From contig NZ_JAUFQT010000002.1 in assembly GCF_030409905.1 (NCBI RefSeq), positions 620,001-684,000 on the forward strand: 64,000 bases of DNA, written 5' to 3'. The position numbers were made by a program, and so were the translations under genes. The notes beneath the pieces are model-generated. The model had not been told where the DNA came from. It made no database searches and worked only from the letters and a program-made list of their open reading frames with translations. This stretch comes from Echinicola jeungdonensis (GTDB taxonomy: Bacteria; Bacteroidota; Bacteroidia; Cytophagales; Cyclobacteriaceae). Below, piece by piece: positions 25,873-35,660 of the stretch (the first letter of the stretch is position 1; every line of letters starts with the position of its first letter).

Positions 25873-28671
25873 TTAAAGCGTTCCCAAATTCGTTTTGCCT
25901 AAAATTAATTTCCCATCCAGCTCCTCAATTTCATCCTCGCAATCATAAAGTCTACCTGTAGGATAAATTGTATGAAGGCCAGTCATTGAATCGACAAATT
26001 CATTTAAAATTTCATTGTATTTGTTCATGGAAATAGGAAGATGAATCTTTTTATGGACATCTGTTTTTTCCATTAAAAATGCCTTATAGGCCTCTTCAAA
26101 TGCTACTAATTGATTTTCCTTAAAAATGGGTTCTTCAGGGTTTTCCACATCCTGTTGGGAAATTTCTGGTTCTTCTCCTTCCCGGTAACCAATCCAACAA
26201 ATTTTAGCCACTATGTGGGAGGGCAATTCCTCCCGGATAAGATTTTCCATATAATTCCTAAATTCCTTATTGGCAAACCGGTATGTAAAACCCGGCAACA
26301 CAACACTTACTCTAAAAGAATAGGGATCCAGGTTTTTGCAGGTATCAAAATCATCGGAACAAAAAGGAAGAAAATTCCCCTTTTCGAAAGTCTTACCTTC
26401 ATCCTCCCATATTTTGTTATTGGCATTATCTGTGGAAAAAGGAAGGGTTAATATATGCTCGATAAGGTAAATCCCCTCTTCTGTAAAATCCTTTCTTAAA
26501 AATGTATGTAAATCCAAGGCAGCCTGTATGGCAGCTTTTTGATCGTCATAGTATTTATATTGCTTAGCAATTATGCGGTCAGAATCACTAGCTGAAGTAA
26601 TTATTGGGTTGATCACATCAAAACTGTATTTATCCGAAGTACTGGCCTTATGAAACTGGAAACAGTCTAAGGTCAACTCATCCTCAAAAGGCTTTTGGAG
26701 TTGTGATTTCAATTTTTCCCCTGAGCTTTCCAGAATCTTTAATATGGCAAAATACATTTCATTACCTGCTTTACTATGACTAGCATAAGATTCAGTTGCA
26801 GATAGGATGATATGATTTTCTTTATCCCGGATTCTCCAGCGGTAAACCCATTTCCCGCCTACATTTTCATACCGATAGATTTCAACAAAATTTTTGGATA
26901 GATTTCTACGGTTATAATTTTTGATTCCAGACAAGCGGGCTATTCTTTTTTGAAAGCCTGATACATTATCTGTATCCCATAGATTTTCCTTTTCTTGTTC
27001 ATAATAGTTAAAACCTTCCCCCCTTTCCCTGCTGATCTGTGGATATTCCCTCAAAAATTCCTGCTTGTGGTCAAGAACAATTCCGGGAGTACTTTCCCCA
27101 TAAAGTAATTTCATTAAAAAGGCATAATTGCCAAATTGCTCAGCAAATCGTGCAATCAAATGGTCTAATATTTGATTTTTCCTGGAAACGGAATTATCCA
27201 AAAACCCCAATAATTGATCGGTTAACAATTTTTCCTGATCCGGATAATTTTCCACCAATTGATCAATTCCTTTGATATCATTAATAGCCTGGGTAAAATA
27301 AGTCCTGTTGGGATGATCTTCCAGAGCCAATAGATCCTTTACTTTGTCCAGATGCTTGAAATAAGAAGCGAGTATTTGATCAAAGAACAGTAAATATGCT
27401 TTAAGTTGTTTGGCCTTAGCCAAGCGGGCATTTCCCAAATGAGGAGGAAGCCCTTTATCACTTAATCCGTAGGTTTCAGGAAAGTCATGCTGGACAGAGT
27501 CAAAATTTCCCCATTTACCACTTTTTCCTTTTGGTAAATCTGGTTCCCTGTCCTTCATTGCCAAAGCCTCTTTTTCTTCTTGATCGGCAAGTAATTCCTT
27601 TTTGTATTGATCTACCCTGGAAGAATTAATATTTACCGGCAAAACCCCTTTAAAATAATTTAAGGTTGTTTTTTTGCACAGTTTTGGCTTTTTGTTCTTG
27701 GGAACGCAGATGATCCAATTTTTATGATCCTCTTTATCCTCATCATTACAAGGGCCAATGGTGATTTCTTTGACCACTTTGACCCCTTCTATTTGCATAA
27801 TGATATTAATGATATCTGACAGACGAACCTCTGCCCTAAGCTCTGAATTTAGCAACTCGATATCATCCAGAAAACCATGTTGAAGTAAGGGCCCTTCAAA
27901 AATTTTCTCAGTAGGATAACCCTTTTCTGTCATTTCCTTTAAAGAATAAAAACGGGGTGACGGAGAAAGGTAATTTTCCAGGGCAACAATCATTTTGGCA
28001 TGAACCAATTCCTCATCAACTTCCGGTGCCACTTCTATATTGGCGCACACGGAAACCGGAAAGCTTTCCACTTTTTCCACCTTGACTAAATCTTCACACA
28101 AATTCCGGTGGGCATGAAATTGACGGAAGATTTTTTGTCGGATTTCATCGCTTAACGATTCTGTTTCTTCCCGGGGTTCAACCAGAAAACGGTACAAGCC
28201 TTTTATCTTAAAACTTTTAATAAAATCCTCATGAGTTTCACCAAAATCATCGGGGGAGTAGGACAACTTTTCCTGTTTTAAGTCCGCATAAAGTGTAATT
28301 TCTTCTTTTTTTACCCAACAATTATTGATTTCTGGAAGGTCAATGATCAATTTTCTATAATCCAATGCAGTAGTGGGAGCGGAAGGAAGAATTTCTGGTC
28401 CAGTAAAGAATTGTCCTTTATAGTCTTCCTGACCAGGCCTGCTAACAATATCTTCGATGGGTAAATTTATTCTGTTTCCCAAATCAGAAATGGCATAACA
28501 AAGCACTTCCAGCATGGTAATACCCGGATCATGGGTATTATAATCCGTCCACAACTTGCTGCCAAACTGCTCTATATACCTGATTCCCTCTTTTCTCAAA
28601 AAATCAAAGTCCAGATCATCTTTGGTGGAGATGCTTTTTGGTATGGCTCTATTTATATTTATTGTTGACAT
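25873..28671 (-). CDS. eCIS baseplate protein (Afp12/Pvc12-like)
   Basis: A 932-aa protein. The N-terminal block with FGSKLWTDYNTHDPGITMLE (about 38-57) and VLCYAISDLGNRINLP is the hallmark of the large baseplate wedge proteins related to T4 gp6/gp7 in eCIS. The middle contains long charged helices (about 400-560), and the C-terminus returns to baseplate-like sequence with LPFSTDNAN and PGFTYRFANKEFRNYMENL. It should form, with the Pvc11-like protein, the inner wedge ring that joins spike hub to sheath. Its start overlaps the previous gene by 13 nt, indicating translational coupling. Confidence 0.88.
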   Translation of the reverse strand: MSTININRAIPKSISTKDDLDFDFLRKEGIRYIEQFGSKLWTDYNTHDPGITMLEVLCYAISDLGNRINLPIEDIVSRPGQEDYKGQFFTGPEILPSAPTTALDYRKLIIDLPEINNCWVKKEEITLYADLKQEKLSYSPDDFGETHEDFIKSFKIKGLYRFLVEPREETESLSDEIRQKIFRQFHAHRNLCEDLVKVEKVESFPVSVCANIEVAPEVDEELVHAKMIVALENYLSPSPRFYSLKEMTEKGYPTEKIFEGPLLQHGFLDDIELLNSELRAEVRLSDIINIIMQIEGVKVVKEITIGPCNDEDKEDHKNWIICVPKNKKPKLCKKTTLNYFKGVLPVNINSSRVDQYKKELLADQEEKEALAMKDREPDLPKGKSGKWGNFDSVQHDFPETYGLSDKGLPPHLGNARLAKAKQLKAYLLFFDQILASYFKHLDKVKDLLALEDHPNRTYFTQAINDIKGIDQLVENYPDQEKLLTDQLLGFLDNSVSRKNQILDHLIARFAEQFGNYAFLMKLLYGESTPGIVLDHKQEFLREYPQISRERGEGFNYYEQEKENLWDTDNVSGFQKRIARLSGIKNYNRRNLSKNFVEIYRYENVGGKWVYRWRIRDKENHIILSATESYASHSKAGNEMYFAILKILESSGEKLKSQLQKPFEDELTLDCFQFHKASTSDKYSFDVINPIITSASDSDRIIAKQYKYYDDQKAAIQAALDLHTFLRKDFTEEGIYLIEHILTLPFSTDNANNKIWEDEGKTFEKGNFLPFCSDDFDTCKNLDPYSFRVSVVLPGFTYRFANKEFRNYMENLIREELPSHIVAKICWIGYREGEEPEISQQDVENPEEPIFKENQLVAFEEAYKAFLMEKTDVHKKIHLPISMNKYNEILNEFVDSMTGLHTIYPTGRLYDCEDEIEELDGKLILGKTNLGTL

Positions 28672-31600
28672 GGTTCAGAGTTTTCCATAGGTTCATTGGA
28701 ACATTTTTTTTCTGCCAATTGGACATTATGATTTTTGGCGGTTACCAAAATGGATTTCGGGTTGGAAGGAGCTACACTTTCTTTTCCCGTTACTTCTTCA
28801 TAAATAGGGTTGCAGGGATCAATACTACTTTCAGCAAGAATCAATAGTTTTAAATTTTCCAAATAATCCACGTAGTCAAGTTGCTCTAAATAATGTATAA
28901 TTTGGCTCCTATGAAGAGTTACCCCAAATTCCACTGTAGCCTTTTGATCGTAAGCCCAAGGAGATAAAAACTTCTTTACATCTTCTTGAATTTGGGTCAA
29001 ATAAAAATTTTCATCGTATCCCTCATGGAATTTTACCTTCAATTCAATTTGTACTTCTTCATAATTGGGGTTAATGATATCTGCTTTGACATGAAAAGAA
29101 TTCAACTGGTTTATAAATTCTCCCACTTTAACCAGGGTAGCTTGGCTAACTCTGGGTTCGTAAATATCGAAAACGGCCTGCTGAATTGTGTCAGGGATCA
29201 ATATTACGGTTACATCCCCTGGAGACTGAAACCCTTGCTCAGAAGTATGGTTCAAGCATTTTACTTTATAAATTTCAGGAAAGGATTCCAATATTAGATG
29301 TTCATAATCCCAAAGATTAATAGCCCGCTGTTTATGTCTCAACCTTTCACTAATTCTCCGGTAATAAGGAATATCCGCCTCTACTTTCCTTCCACCAAAG
29401 GATGGAAATGGTTGGGAAATGGATTTGATGGTGCTTAAACGCTCTTTCATTTTACCGATGCTACCTTCCGGCAAACCATATTTCAAATGGTCCCCTGAAT
29501 TCCCTTGATCCTCAAAAGTGGCTTCCAAAGCCTGGGTTTTAATGTCAATGATTTGGCATACGGCATCAAAATTTTTCTTCATACTTGCTCTTAACCAGAA
29601 TAAGCCCGAGGGCAAACGGGTGTTATTTTGGGTAGCTAGTTTGGGCAAGGAAAATTTGAAAAGCCCTGTTTTAAGAAAATTTTGGGTTTGATTTAAAAGA
29701 ATATTTCCCTCATCCAAAGACAGCCATTCATTATGGCTTAATATGGCCCATTCAATTTTTTGCTTTCCTTCAAAAGGTGTAGGGGTGTTTGGATTTTCAC
29801 TTCCTTCCAAAATCTGAAATAAAATAGAAATCTGTTGTAAAGGCTTGGCCTGTTCTAAGCCAATATATAATTCTCCACCATGGCAAAAGGCAGGAATAAG
29901 ATTCAACGTAAAATCTTCTGATACAGGGTTGGCAGCTTTAACAGGGAACTTTTGATATTGTCCAAAAGGCTCTTCATGGAAAATTTGAATATCATTGTTT
30001 TCTGTTGTCGATGAAATTTCCTGATTCAAACTTGCAGAATAAGAAAGGGTGAAATTTTCTGCTAATGGGGTATAAGGTTCATTAGGTATTTGATTGACAT
30101 TAATTGAGGTTTGGTTATTGATAGCCGCTTGGGTATAGTAATGAGCATACTTTTCATGGAGAAAAGTATTAACCAAACTTAAATTCAGTTTTTTATCTGC
30201 TGAAAATGAACTACTGGGAGGGTTGAAGCTAAAATTGGACTGGTAAAGAATTTGCCCATCCTCTGTTGTTGATGGTCCTTCAGTAAAAAGGTTTAATTGG
30301 GAAGTGGTTGAGCCGCTCTCCCCAGGCTCCTGGATAACTTTAAAATCACTGTAATCATCCACTTCTGGAATTATTTCACCAACTGAATTAGGACTTCCAT
30401 AAGCCGAGTAATGGCTGCCAAAATCATCTGGAGTATTTAACCAATCCATTGATATTGAGATAGAAGTCCAAGGTTTATCGGTGGCTTCTGGATAAGCTAT
30501 TTTGAAGGAACCTCCTTTTAAAGGTCTTGGAGTAAAAGGAAAAAATGGTTTAGTTGAATTTATCGCTCCCAAGTCATTTTCCAACTGCACATTTTTGATT
30601 TGGGAGGCATTGATATCGATTCCAATTTTTGTTAAAGGGTTATCATTTAAAATACGGTAAAGGTTGTAACCCTCTATTGTTTCAGTATTAAAAATGACTC
30701 TTATTATTGGAGATTCACTTGTATATCCAGCTCCGTGTACATCAGCCTGATAAGGAAAAAGAGGTGGAAAATCTATCTCTAGATTAAAAACAATATGAAA
30801 TTGTTTGGGATTTCCTTCTTCACCTAAAAAGGTATTTTCATCCAACAATCCATCAAAGGGAGCCCATCCCTTTTCCTGGGTAATTTCTAATTTGATTGCT
30901 TTTTGAATGGAAGAGGCATCCACTTGGGGCAGTTCATTTTCAAAAGTAAATTTAAGGGCTACCCTTCTTTCTCCCTCTTGCAAATTTAACATGGAGGAAG
31001 CAAGGGAAAACCCAATTTTGGCCTTTGGAAGTCCCGGAAGTTGAGTGGACCCGTGACAGATTTTGCTGTGGCCAAATGGCCACCATTGTGCCGAACCCTC
31101 AGGAAAATCAGCCCCTAGCCCGTCCAAGGAATTAGCAACAGGGGAAGCCACAATATTTCCTGATTTTTCCGCATCCACTCCAAAAGTGATTGCAGGTTTA
31201 TCTATTAATATTTCGTTATATACATTTTTAAGTTGTACTATTTGGGTTTTATTGATAATGCCTTCCTCCAAAGTTTTGTAAATCCTTTGGATACCGGAAC
31301 TGTCCTTACCGCCTATAAGACTGGTTTCTTTTTCAACTTTTCCTTGGGACAGATTTTTTGCTAACTCAAAAATAATGTAAACGTGATCTGGAGTTAGCGG
31401 CTTTTTCTCAATTTGAAGTAATTCTTTATAATAGAAGTCCAGGTGCCTCTTGGTCAACTTGTTAAACCTTTCTCTGCTATTTTCTAAAAGCTTCAAAAAG
31501 GCAATAAACAAGGTAAGGTGAGGCGTTAATGATTGGTCCGAAGAGGCATTGTCCAAATAGTCATTGATAGCTTCTTTTAATGCCTCAAGAGTTTTTGCCT

Positions 31601-31859
31601 TTTTATGTTCTTCTTTCAAAAATTCCTCCTGAGTAAAAAAGCCAAAAAACTTTGTCCAATTTCCTAAGGAATATTCAGGGGAATCAGTGGGAAAAAATCG
31701 AACTTTTTTTGCAAAATTAAAGGCAAAAATGCACCAATCACTAATTTTAAAATCATGCAGCTTAAGGTTTTTAGGATCCAGATTGGCAGAATCCAATTGC
31801 TGGCGGTCGGTACCATCCCTTTTTAATACACTGACAATATGGTTGCAATCCGAACTCAT
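28659..31859 (-). CDS. eCIS baseplate J-like wedge protein (Afp11/Pvc11-like)
   Basis: A 1066-aa protein, cysteine-poor and without a signal peptide. The C-terminal third resembles the baseplate J/gp6 family: RAINLWDYEHLILESFPEI (about 845), VTVILIPD (about 885), FINQLNSFHVKADIINPNY and the final TLHRSQIIHYLEQLDYVDYL are typical of the ring-forming domain. The first two thirds are beta-rich decoration specific to large eCIS wedge proteins. With the gp25-like and Pvc12-like proteins it builds the baseplate wedge that triggers sheath contraction. It is 12 nt after the gp25 gene. Confidence 0.88.
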   Translation of the reverse strand: MSSDCNHIVSVLKRDGTDRQQLDSANLDPKNLKLHDFKISDWCIFAFNFAKKVRFFPTDSPEYSLGNWTKFFGFFTQEEFLKEEHKKAKTLEALKEAINDYLDNASSDQSLTPHLTLFIAFLKLLENSRERFNKLTKRHLDFYYKELLQIEKKPLTPDHVYIIFELAKNLSQGKVEKETSLIGGKDSSGIQRIYKTLEEGIINKTQIVQLKNVYNEILIDKPAITFGVDAEKSGNIVASPVANSLDGLGADFPEGSAQWWPFGHSKICHGSTQLPGLPKAKIGFSLASSMLNLQEGERRVALKFTFENELPQVDASSIQKAIKLEITQEKGWAPFDGLLDENTFLGEEGNPKQFHIVFNLEIDFPPLFPYQADVHGAGYTSESPIIRVIFNTETIEGYNLYRILNDNPLTKIGIDINASQIKNVQLENDLGAINSTKPFFPFTPRPLKGGSFKIAYPEATDKPWTSISISMDWLNTPDDFGSHYSAYGSPNSVGEIIPEVDDYSDFKVIQEPGESGSTTSQLNLFTEGPSTTEDGQILYQSNFSFNPPSSSFSADKKLNLSLVNTFLHEKYAHYYTQAAINNQTSINVNQIPNEPYTPLAENFTLSYSASLNQEISSTTENNDIQIFHEEPFGQYQKFPVKAANPVSEDFTLNLIPAFCHGGELYIGLEQAKPLQQISILFQILEGSENPNTPTPFEGKQKIEWAILSHNEWLSLDEGNILLNQTQNFLKTGLFKFSLPKLATQNNTRLPSGLFWLRASMKKNFDAVCQIIDIKTQALEATFEDQGNSGDHLKYGLPEGSIGKMKERLSTIKSISQPFPSFGGRKVEADIPYYRRISERLRHKQRAINLWDYEHLILESFPEIYKVKCLNHTSEQGFQSPGDVTVILIPDTIQQAVFDIYEPRVSQATLVKVGEFINQLNSFHVKADIINPNYEEVQIELKVKFHEGYDENFYLTQIQEDVKKFLSPWAYDQKATVEFGVTLHRSQIIHYLEQLDYVDYLENLKLLILAESSIDPCNPIYEEVTGKESVAPSNPKSILVTAKNHNVQLAEKKCSNEPMENSEPCQQ

Positions 31860-31871
31860 TCAATCTCCATT

Positions 31872-32282
31872 TTAAATATTTGTACCTTCTTCTTTATAAA
31901 AGGGAAAAACCAAATTATGTCTGGAATTGGTAGCCCTGATTTTATATTGGATGTTGATTAAGAGCTCCCCCTTTAGTTCATTCCCCTGGGAAATGTCAAT
32001 TTTCTCCGCATCAATTCTGGGCTCGTGGTAAAGTATTGCTGTTTTTATCAACTCACTCACGTAGGTTTTTAAGGTCCTGTTGATAGGACTAAACAACAGC
32101 TCTTCCAAATTGCATCCATAGGTGGGATGCATCACCCTTTCTCCCAATTTGGTGCTTAACAAGACCTGGAGGCTTTTTTCAATATCCACAACTCCAGAAG
32201 TAGTTTGAAGTTTTCCCCGGTTTTGGTCAAATTCTGGAGGAAAACTCCAGCCGGTTCCCAAAAATTTCTTTTCATCTTCCAT
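31872..32282 (-). CDS. gp25-like baseplate wedge protein (Afp9/Pvc9-like)
   Basis: A 136-aa protein of the GPW/gp25 family. The conserved region VVDIEKSLQVLLSTKLGERVMHPTYGCNLEE (landmarks: LGERVMHPTYGCNLEELLF, about 48-66) contains the E-x-R core that nucleates sheath assembly. The ATG at 32282 is preferred to a TTG two codons earlier (32288), which would overlap the PAAR gene. In all contractile systems this protein joins the baseplate wedge and starts sheath polymerisation. Confidence 0.92.
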   Translation of the reverse strand: MEDEKKFLGTGWSFPPEFDQNRGKLQTTSGVVDIEKSLQVLLSTKLGERVMHPTYGCNLEELLFSPINRTLKTYVSELIKTAILYHEPRIDAEKIDISQGNELKGELLINIQYKIRATNSRHNLVFPFYKEEGTNI

Positions 32283-32284
32283 AT

Positions 32285-32575
32285 TCAACCGATAAGTACT
32301 GTTGGTTCACCAATTACTATTGTTCCGCCATGAGCAGTGCTATCTCCTAAACGCGCTGCCGGCATTCCACCTATCAAAACCGTACTGGAACCCATTGCTA
32401 CAGTATCTGGCGGGCCGGTACAAATGGCCATGTCCCCCACCCGGGCTGCTGGCATGCCCCCTATTAATACCGTAGGTTCCCCAGGTGGCATAATCGGACC
32501 TCCCACATGGGGTACCGTTCCCGTAACCATTGGACAAACATGCATGTCATTGATTCTTGCTGCTGGCATTCCCAT
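32285..32575 (-). CDS. PAAR-domain spike tip (Afp10/Pvc10-like)
   Basis: A 96-aa protein made of PAAR repeats. Three copies of a G-M-P-A-A-R-x-x-D unit are visible (MGMPAARINDMH, IGGMPAARVGDMA, IGGMPAARLGDST), together with His/Cys residues (CP, AICTGPP, TAHGG) that normally bind a zinc or iron ion at the cone tip. It should cap the VgrG-like spike and puncture the target envelope. It follows the spike gene by 10 nt. Confidence 0.93.
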   Translation of the reverse strand: MGMPAARINDMHVCPMVTGTVPHVGGPIMPPGEPTVLIGGMPAARVGDMAICTGPPDTVAMGSSTVLIGGMPAARLGDSTAHGGTIVIGEPTVLIG

Positions 32576-32585
32576 ATTTTTTTCT

Positions 32586-34331
32586 TTAATTAATTTGAAC
32601 TAGAGAACCTTTTACCACGGCAATGGCACTGGTGGACATTTCAGCACCGGCAGAACCTTCTGCTTTAAATTGGGCATTAGCTGCTGCAAAAATATTGGTG
32701 CCTTCAATGTTGACATCTCCTGTAGCTTTGAGCACCAAATCTTTGGCAGATTCCATGGTTATGCCATTACTGTCCATCAATACCTTATTGCCATTTTCAT
32801 CTTCCATAGTTATTCCCCCCTGATCTTCTGATAATTCCAACTTATTACCAGCTGGAGTTTCTATCAAAATGCTCTTTTCATCATCATTAAATATCAATTT
32901 CATCCCTTCCCGTGTATGGATTCCTTTTTCATGATTATCATCAGAACCAGGAATGGGAGAAGGCTTGGCACTGCTGTGCAAAACACCTAAAATCACTGCA
33001 TCATTGGGATCCTCATTGATAAATCCAACTACCACTTCATCTTCGATTTCTGGCCTGAATGTCACTCCCCTTTCATTGCCTGCATCCACACAAGATTGCC
33101 TGCACCAGATTCCTTGTTCTTCCTGGTTGATTAATGGGATTTTGACCATAATACGGTCCTCTCCCTCAGGGTCTTCCTCAAGTTGGGTGACAATGCCAAT
33201 ATGTAGGCCTTTTATTGCCGCATTTAACCCTGCCGCAGGAGGAGATTGGATATCATGGTTTTCAGAAAACATTTGGGGATCCAGGCCAAATTGGGCATCA
33301 ATGGTCCAGTTACCTTCAGTAATTTGGTGCCTTACTCCGGAAATGTAAACCTTACCATTGAACCTGTCTCCTACACCTTCCAACAAAAGCAAGACCCCAG
33401 GTTTTACATCAGGAATACCTTGAAACTTGATCCTTCCCCTGGTTTTGGCCAATTGTTGATAGGTCCATTTTCCATCAGCCCAATCCTGCAATGAGCTTTC
33501 TTTCTTTTGACCTCCATGTTTTAAAATTACCTCCTCTTCATCTAAAAGTGTGGCCAGGTCATTTGGTGAAATATTTCCATTGGTTGCAAAGCCGGGATCT
33601 GCCCCTTCAATTTCAAGGATGGTCTGATCTGCCGCATTCCATGATTGGCTAATGACTTTAGGAACCTGGGTTCTGGCATCCATTTCTGCATCAAATTCCA
33701 GAAGGGTTGCCCCAAAGGTGACCGTTTCTACCTCCTTTCCGGAAATGTCAGGTTTATTGAAGGTGACGTTTCCATCATCGATAAGCCCCACCAGCCCGTT
33801 TGCCTGGGCCCTTAAAAGCATAAAATCCCAATCGGTAACATCATACTGAACCAGTTCTGGATGACTGTAAGAAGTGCTGGTAATCTCAGCTTCCAATCCA
33901 TAGTTGCCCAAAATTTCTTCTATAAGTTCCGCATCAGTCGATTCATAGAAATATTTACTTTTTCTTCTAAGGGTCATCTTTACGGCTTCGTCTCTTGCTT
34001 CTACCTGCAAAAGAGAATAACTTTCCCGGATTTTAAGGCTTTGTTTGATGACCACCCCTTTGAAGATGGTAGCATCATCAGAATGATACCCTGCCGTAAT
34101 TTCGATTTTTTTACCTGGGACAAACAATTCAGCATTACTGCCTTTAAAATCCCGGTCTGCAGGATCTCCATCAATAATCGCCAATTGGGCAAAAGGTATG
34201 CGATTGACCTCCTTACTGACCATGATACTTTTAACCTGGTAAGTACCAGGAATTTCATTTCCATCAATCAGGATTTTATGAGTGACCCGGTCAACACTTT
34301 GGCTGGTCTGTATGGTACCGCTATTGTTCAT
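32586..34331 (-). CDS. VgrG-like central spike (Afp8/Pvc8-like)
   Basis: A 581-aa protein with the gp27/gp5-like order of VgrG spikes. About 1-360 is the hub (gp27-like) with FAQLAIIDGDPADRDF and FVPGKKIEITAGYH; about 370-450 is the OB-fold with HIGIVTQLEEDPEGEDRIMV and EDEVVVGFINEDPNDAVILG; about 460-581 is the beta-helix needle of short repeats such as KSILIETPAGNKLELSED, ending in a region that receives the PAAR tip. No extra effector domain is fused at the C-terminus, so payload is not carried by the spike. Directly abuts the LysM gene with no gap. Confidence 0.93.
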   Translation of the reverse strand: MNNSGTIQTSQSVDRVTHKILIDGNEIPGTYQVKSIMVSKEVNRIPFAQLAIIDGDPADRDFKGSNAELFVPGKKIEITAGYHSDDATIFKGVVIKQSLKIRESYSLLQVEARDEAVKMTLRRKSKYFYESTDAELIEEILGNYGLEAEITSTSYSHPELVQYDVTDWDFMLLRAQANGLVGLIDDGNVTFNKPDISGKEVETVTFGATLLEFDAEMDARTQVPKVISQSWNAADQTILEIEGADPGFATNGNISPNDLATLLDEEEVILKHGGQKKESSLQDWADGKWTYQQLAKTRGRIKFQGIPDVKPGVLLLLEGVGDRFNGKVYISGVRHQITEGNWTIDAQFGLDPQMFSENHDIQSPPAAGLNAAIKGLHIGIVTQLEEDPEGEDRIMVKIPLINQEEQGIWCRQSCVDAGNERGVTFRPEIEDEVVVGFINEDPNDAVILGVLHSSAKPSPIPGSDDNHEKGIHTREGMKLIFNDDEKSILIETPAGNKLELSEDQGGITMEDENGNKVLMDSNGITMESAKDLVLKATGDVNIEGTNIFAAANAQFKAEGSAGAEMSTSAIAVVKGSLVQIN

Positions 34332-35018
34332 TTATTTTTGTTTTTGAAGGGGTGGAAAAAACAATTCAGTTCCAGTTTTAAGCCTTCTGAAATTAGATAA
34401 TCCATTGGCTTTGGCCACTTCCAGGTAATATTTGGAATCTCCATATACTTGATAAGTCATGAGGGGAAGAGTATCTCCTTCATGAACCACCCTATAATGG
34501 GTCATATCTGGTGATTGATTGTTTTCCTGGGCAGCTCTCCTCTCTTCCTCGACAAATTCAATCAATTTAGCCTTTGCCAACGCCCGTATGGGGGTGCCAT
34601 CCGGCCTGAATAATTTGAATTCAATGGTCATTTCTGTCAAGTATCCTTGAAACAGCAAACTTCCCCAGGTCACCAATAGGTAATTGGGCTTGTGTTTTTC
34701 ACCATTGTATTCGTTGACTACCTTTTTGAATTGCTCAATATCATCGATTACTCCATTTTCTGTGCTTTCATATCCTGGAATAACCCCAGTCCGGTCAAAC
34801 AAAAAATCCAATTCCAAAGTCTGTGGCAGAATTTTATTGAAACGGGTTGGAGCAGCACTCGTTCCTGCCGCCTGGTCCTCGTTTTGTTCTACCTTGTGCT
34901 TGTAAGAATATTTTTCAGGATTGAGCAAGGTGACAAATTCCCCATCATCCACTTTTTCAGAAAACTTGGAGTCTTTGTATGCCCAGATTTTTAATTTTTC
35001 CAGCTTCCCTTCACTCAT
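34332..35018 (-). CDS. LysM-containing baseplate hub protein (Afp7/Pvc7-like)
   Basis: A 228-aa protein. The N-terminal part with LLNPEKYSYKHKVEQNEDQA and PQTLELDFLFDRTGVIPG matches the CIS tube-adapter family, and the last about 55 residues form a LysM domain (HYRVVHEGDTLPLMTYQVYG to LKTGTELFFPP). In phage and eCIS baseplates this protein, like T4 gp53, clamps tube and wedge together; the LysM need not bind peptidoglycan. It lies 3 nt after the DUF5908 gene. Confidence 0.9.
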   Translation of the reverse strand: MSEGKLEKLKIWAYKDSKFSEKVDDGEFVTLLNPEKYSYKHKVEQNEDQAAGTSAAPTRFNKILPQTLELDFLFDRTGVIPGYESTENGVIDDIEQFKKVVNEYNGEKHKPNYLLVTWGSLLFQGYLTEMTIEFKLFRPDGTPIRALAKAKLIEFVEEERRAAQENNQSPDMTHYRVVHEGDTLPLMTYQVYGDSKYYLEVAKANGLSNFRRLKTGTELFFPPLQKQK

Positions 35019-35021
35019 GGT

Positions 35022-35180
35022 TTATCGTTCTTTTTGTTTTCCCAATACTTCCAGGATCTGTTCAATGCACTGGTCAATCAACTTTTGTTTTTCCTTTGGG
35101 GAAAAACCTCCTCCTGGACTTCTATCCTGGTTTTCATCCACTTTTATTTTGATATGGAGCTCTTTAATTTCAATCGGCAT
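35022..35180 (-). CDS. DUF5908 eCIS mini-protein (Afp6/Pvc6 position)
   Basis: A 52-aa protein. The open frame extends to 35252, but the first 24 residues read through the tail of the tube gene, and MPIEIKELHIKIKVDE at 35180 is the recognisable start of DUF5908 proteins. It overlaps the preceding gene by 11 nt. These small proteins occur at this exact place in eCIS clusters, between the tube and LysM genes; the function is not established. The C-terminal half is a charged helix (KQKLIDQCIEQILEVLGKQ). Confidence 0.8.
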   Translation of the reverse strand: MPIEIKELHIKIKVDENQDRSPGGGFSPKEKQKLIDQCIEQILEVLGKQKER

Positions 35181-35658
35181 TGTTAGGAATAGTTTTAAAG
35201 TAGTTATACGACAATTCAATAGATTCAATAACCATCTTGCTTTCCTCTGCATTTAAATCATCCACACTCCACTTCACAGGAATAGCATGAACTACATTCC
35301 AGCTCATCAATGGTTCTCTTTTAGGCTCCCCTTCTGGGTTTCCCTCGGGTACTTTTTCATTCATCAATGAAACCGTTAAATTCACTGGCTTGAATTCAAA
35401 ATTCTCAATAGCATTCCTGCACCATTTGATTAATTTTGTGTTGACGATCAAACCCCGTTTCAAAACCAAGTTGGGATACTTGGTTTTGACAGGAAATTTA
35501 TGCTTGAACCGATTCTCACCGCCTTCAGCAATTTCCTCGGTTTCTATGTCCACCGAAAGCCCGGAAACGGATTGGAACTCTGAGTCCCCAGATTGAGATT
35601 CTAAGTCTTCAAATTTTACATTGAAAAAAAAGCCAACTGGAGGATAATAATTACTCAT
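35170..35658 (-). CDS. second tube protein, gp19-like (Afp5-like tube initiator)
   Basis: A 162-aa member of the T4 gp19-like tube family, divergent from its neighbour. Landmarks are FFFNVKFED, FQSVSGLSVDIETEEIAEGGEN, LVLKRGLIVNTKLIKWC and AIPVKWSVDDLNAEESKMVIESIEL. In eCIS with two tube paralogues, the more divergent one usually forms the first ring or rings on the baseplate. It starts 2 nt after the main tube gene. No signal peptide. Confidence 0.88.
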   Translation of the reverse strand: MSNYYPPVGFFFNVKFEDLESQSGDSEFQSVSGLSVDIETEEIAEGGENRFKHKFPVKTKYPNLVLKRGLIVNTKLIKWCRNAIENFEFKPVNLTVSLMNEKVPEGNPEGEPKREPLMSWNVVHAIPVKWSVDDLNAEESKMVIESIELSYNYFKTIPNNAD

Positions 35659-35660
35659 GC

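Noticed and set aside
32340..32537. Alternative frame inside the PAAR gene
   Set aside because: A shadow of the PAAR repeat codons; the real frame has the PAAR motifs.
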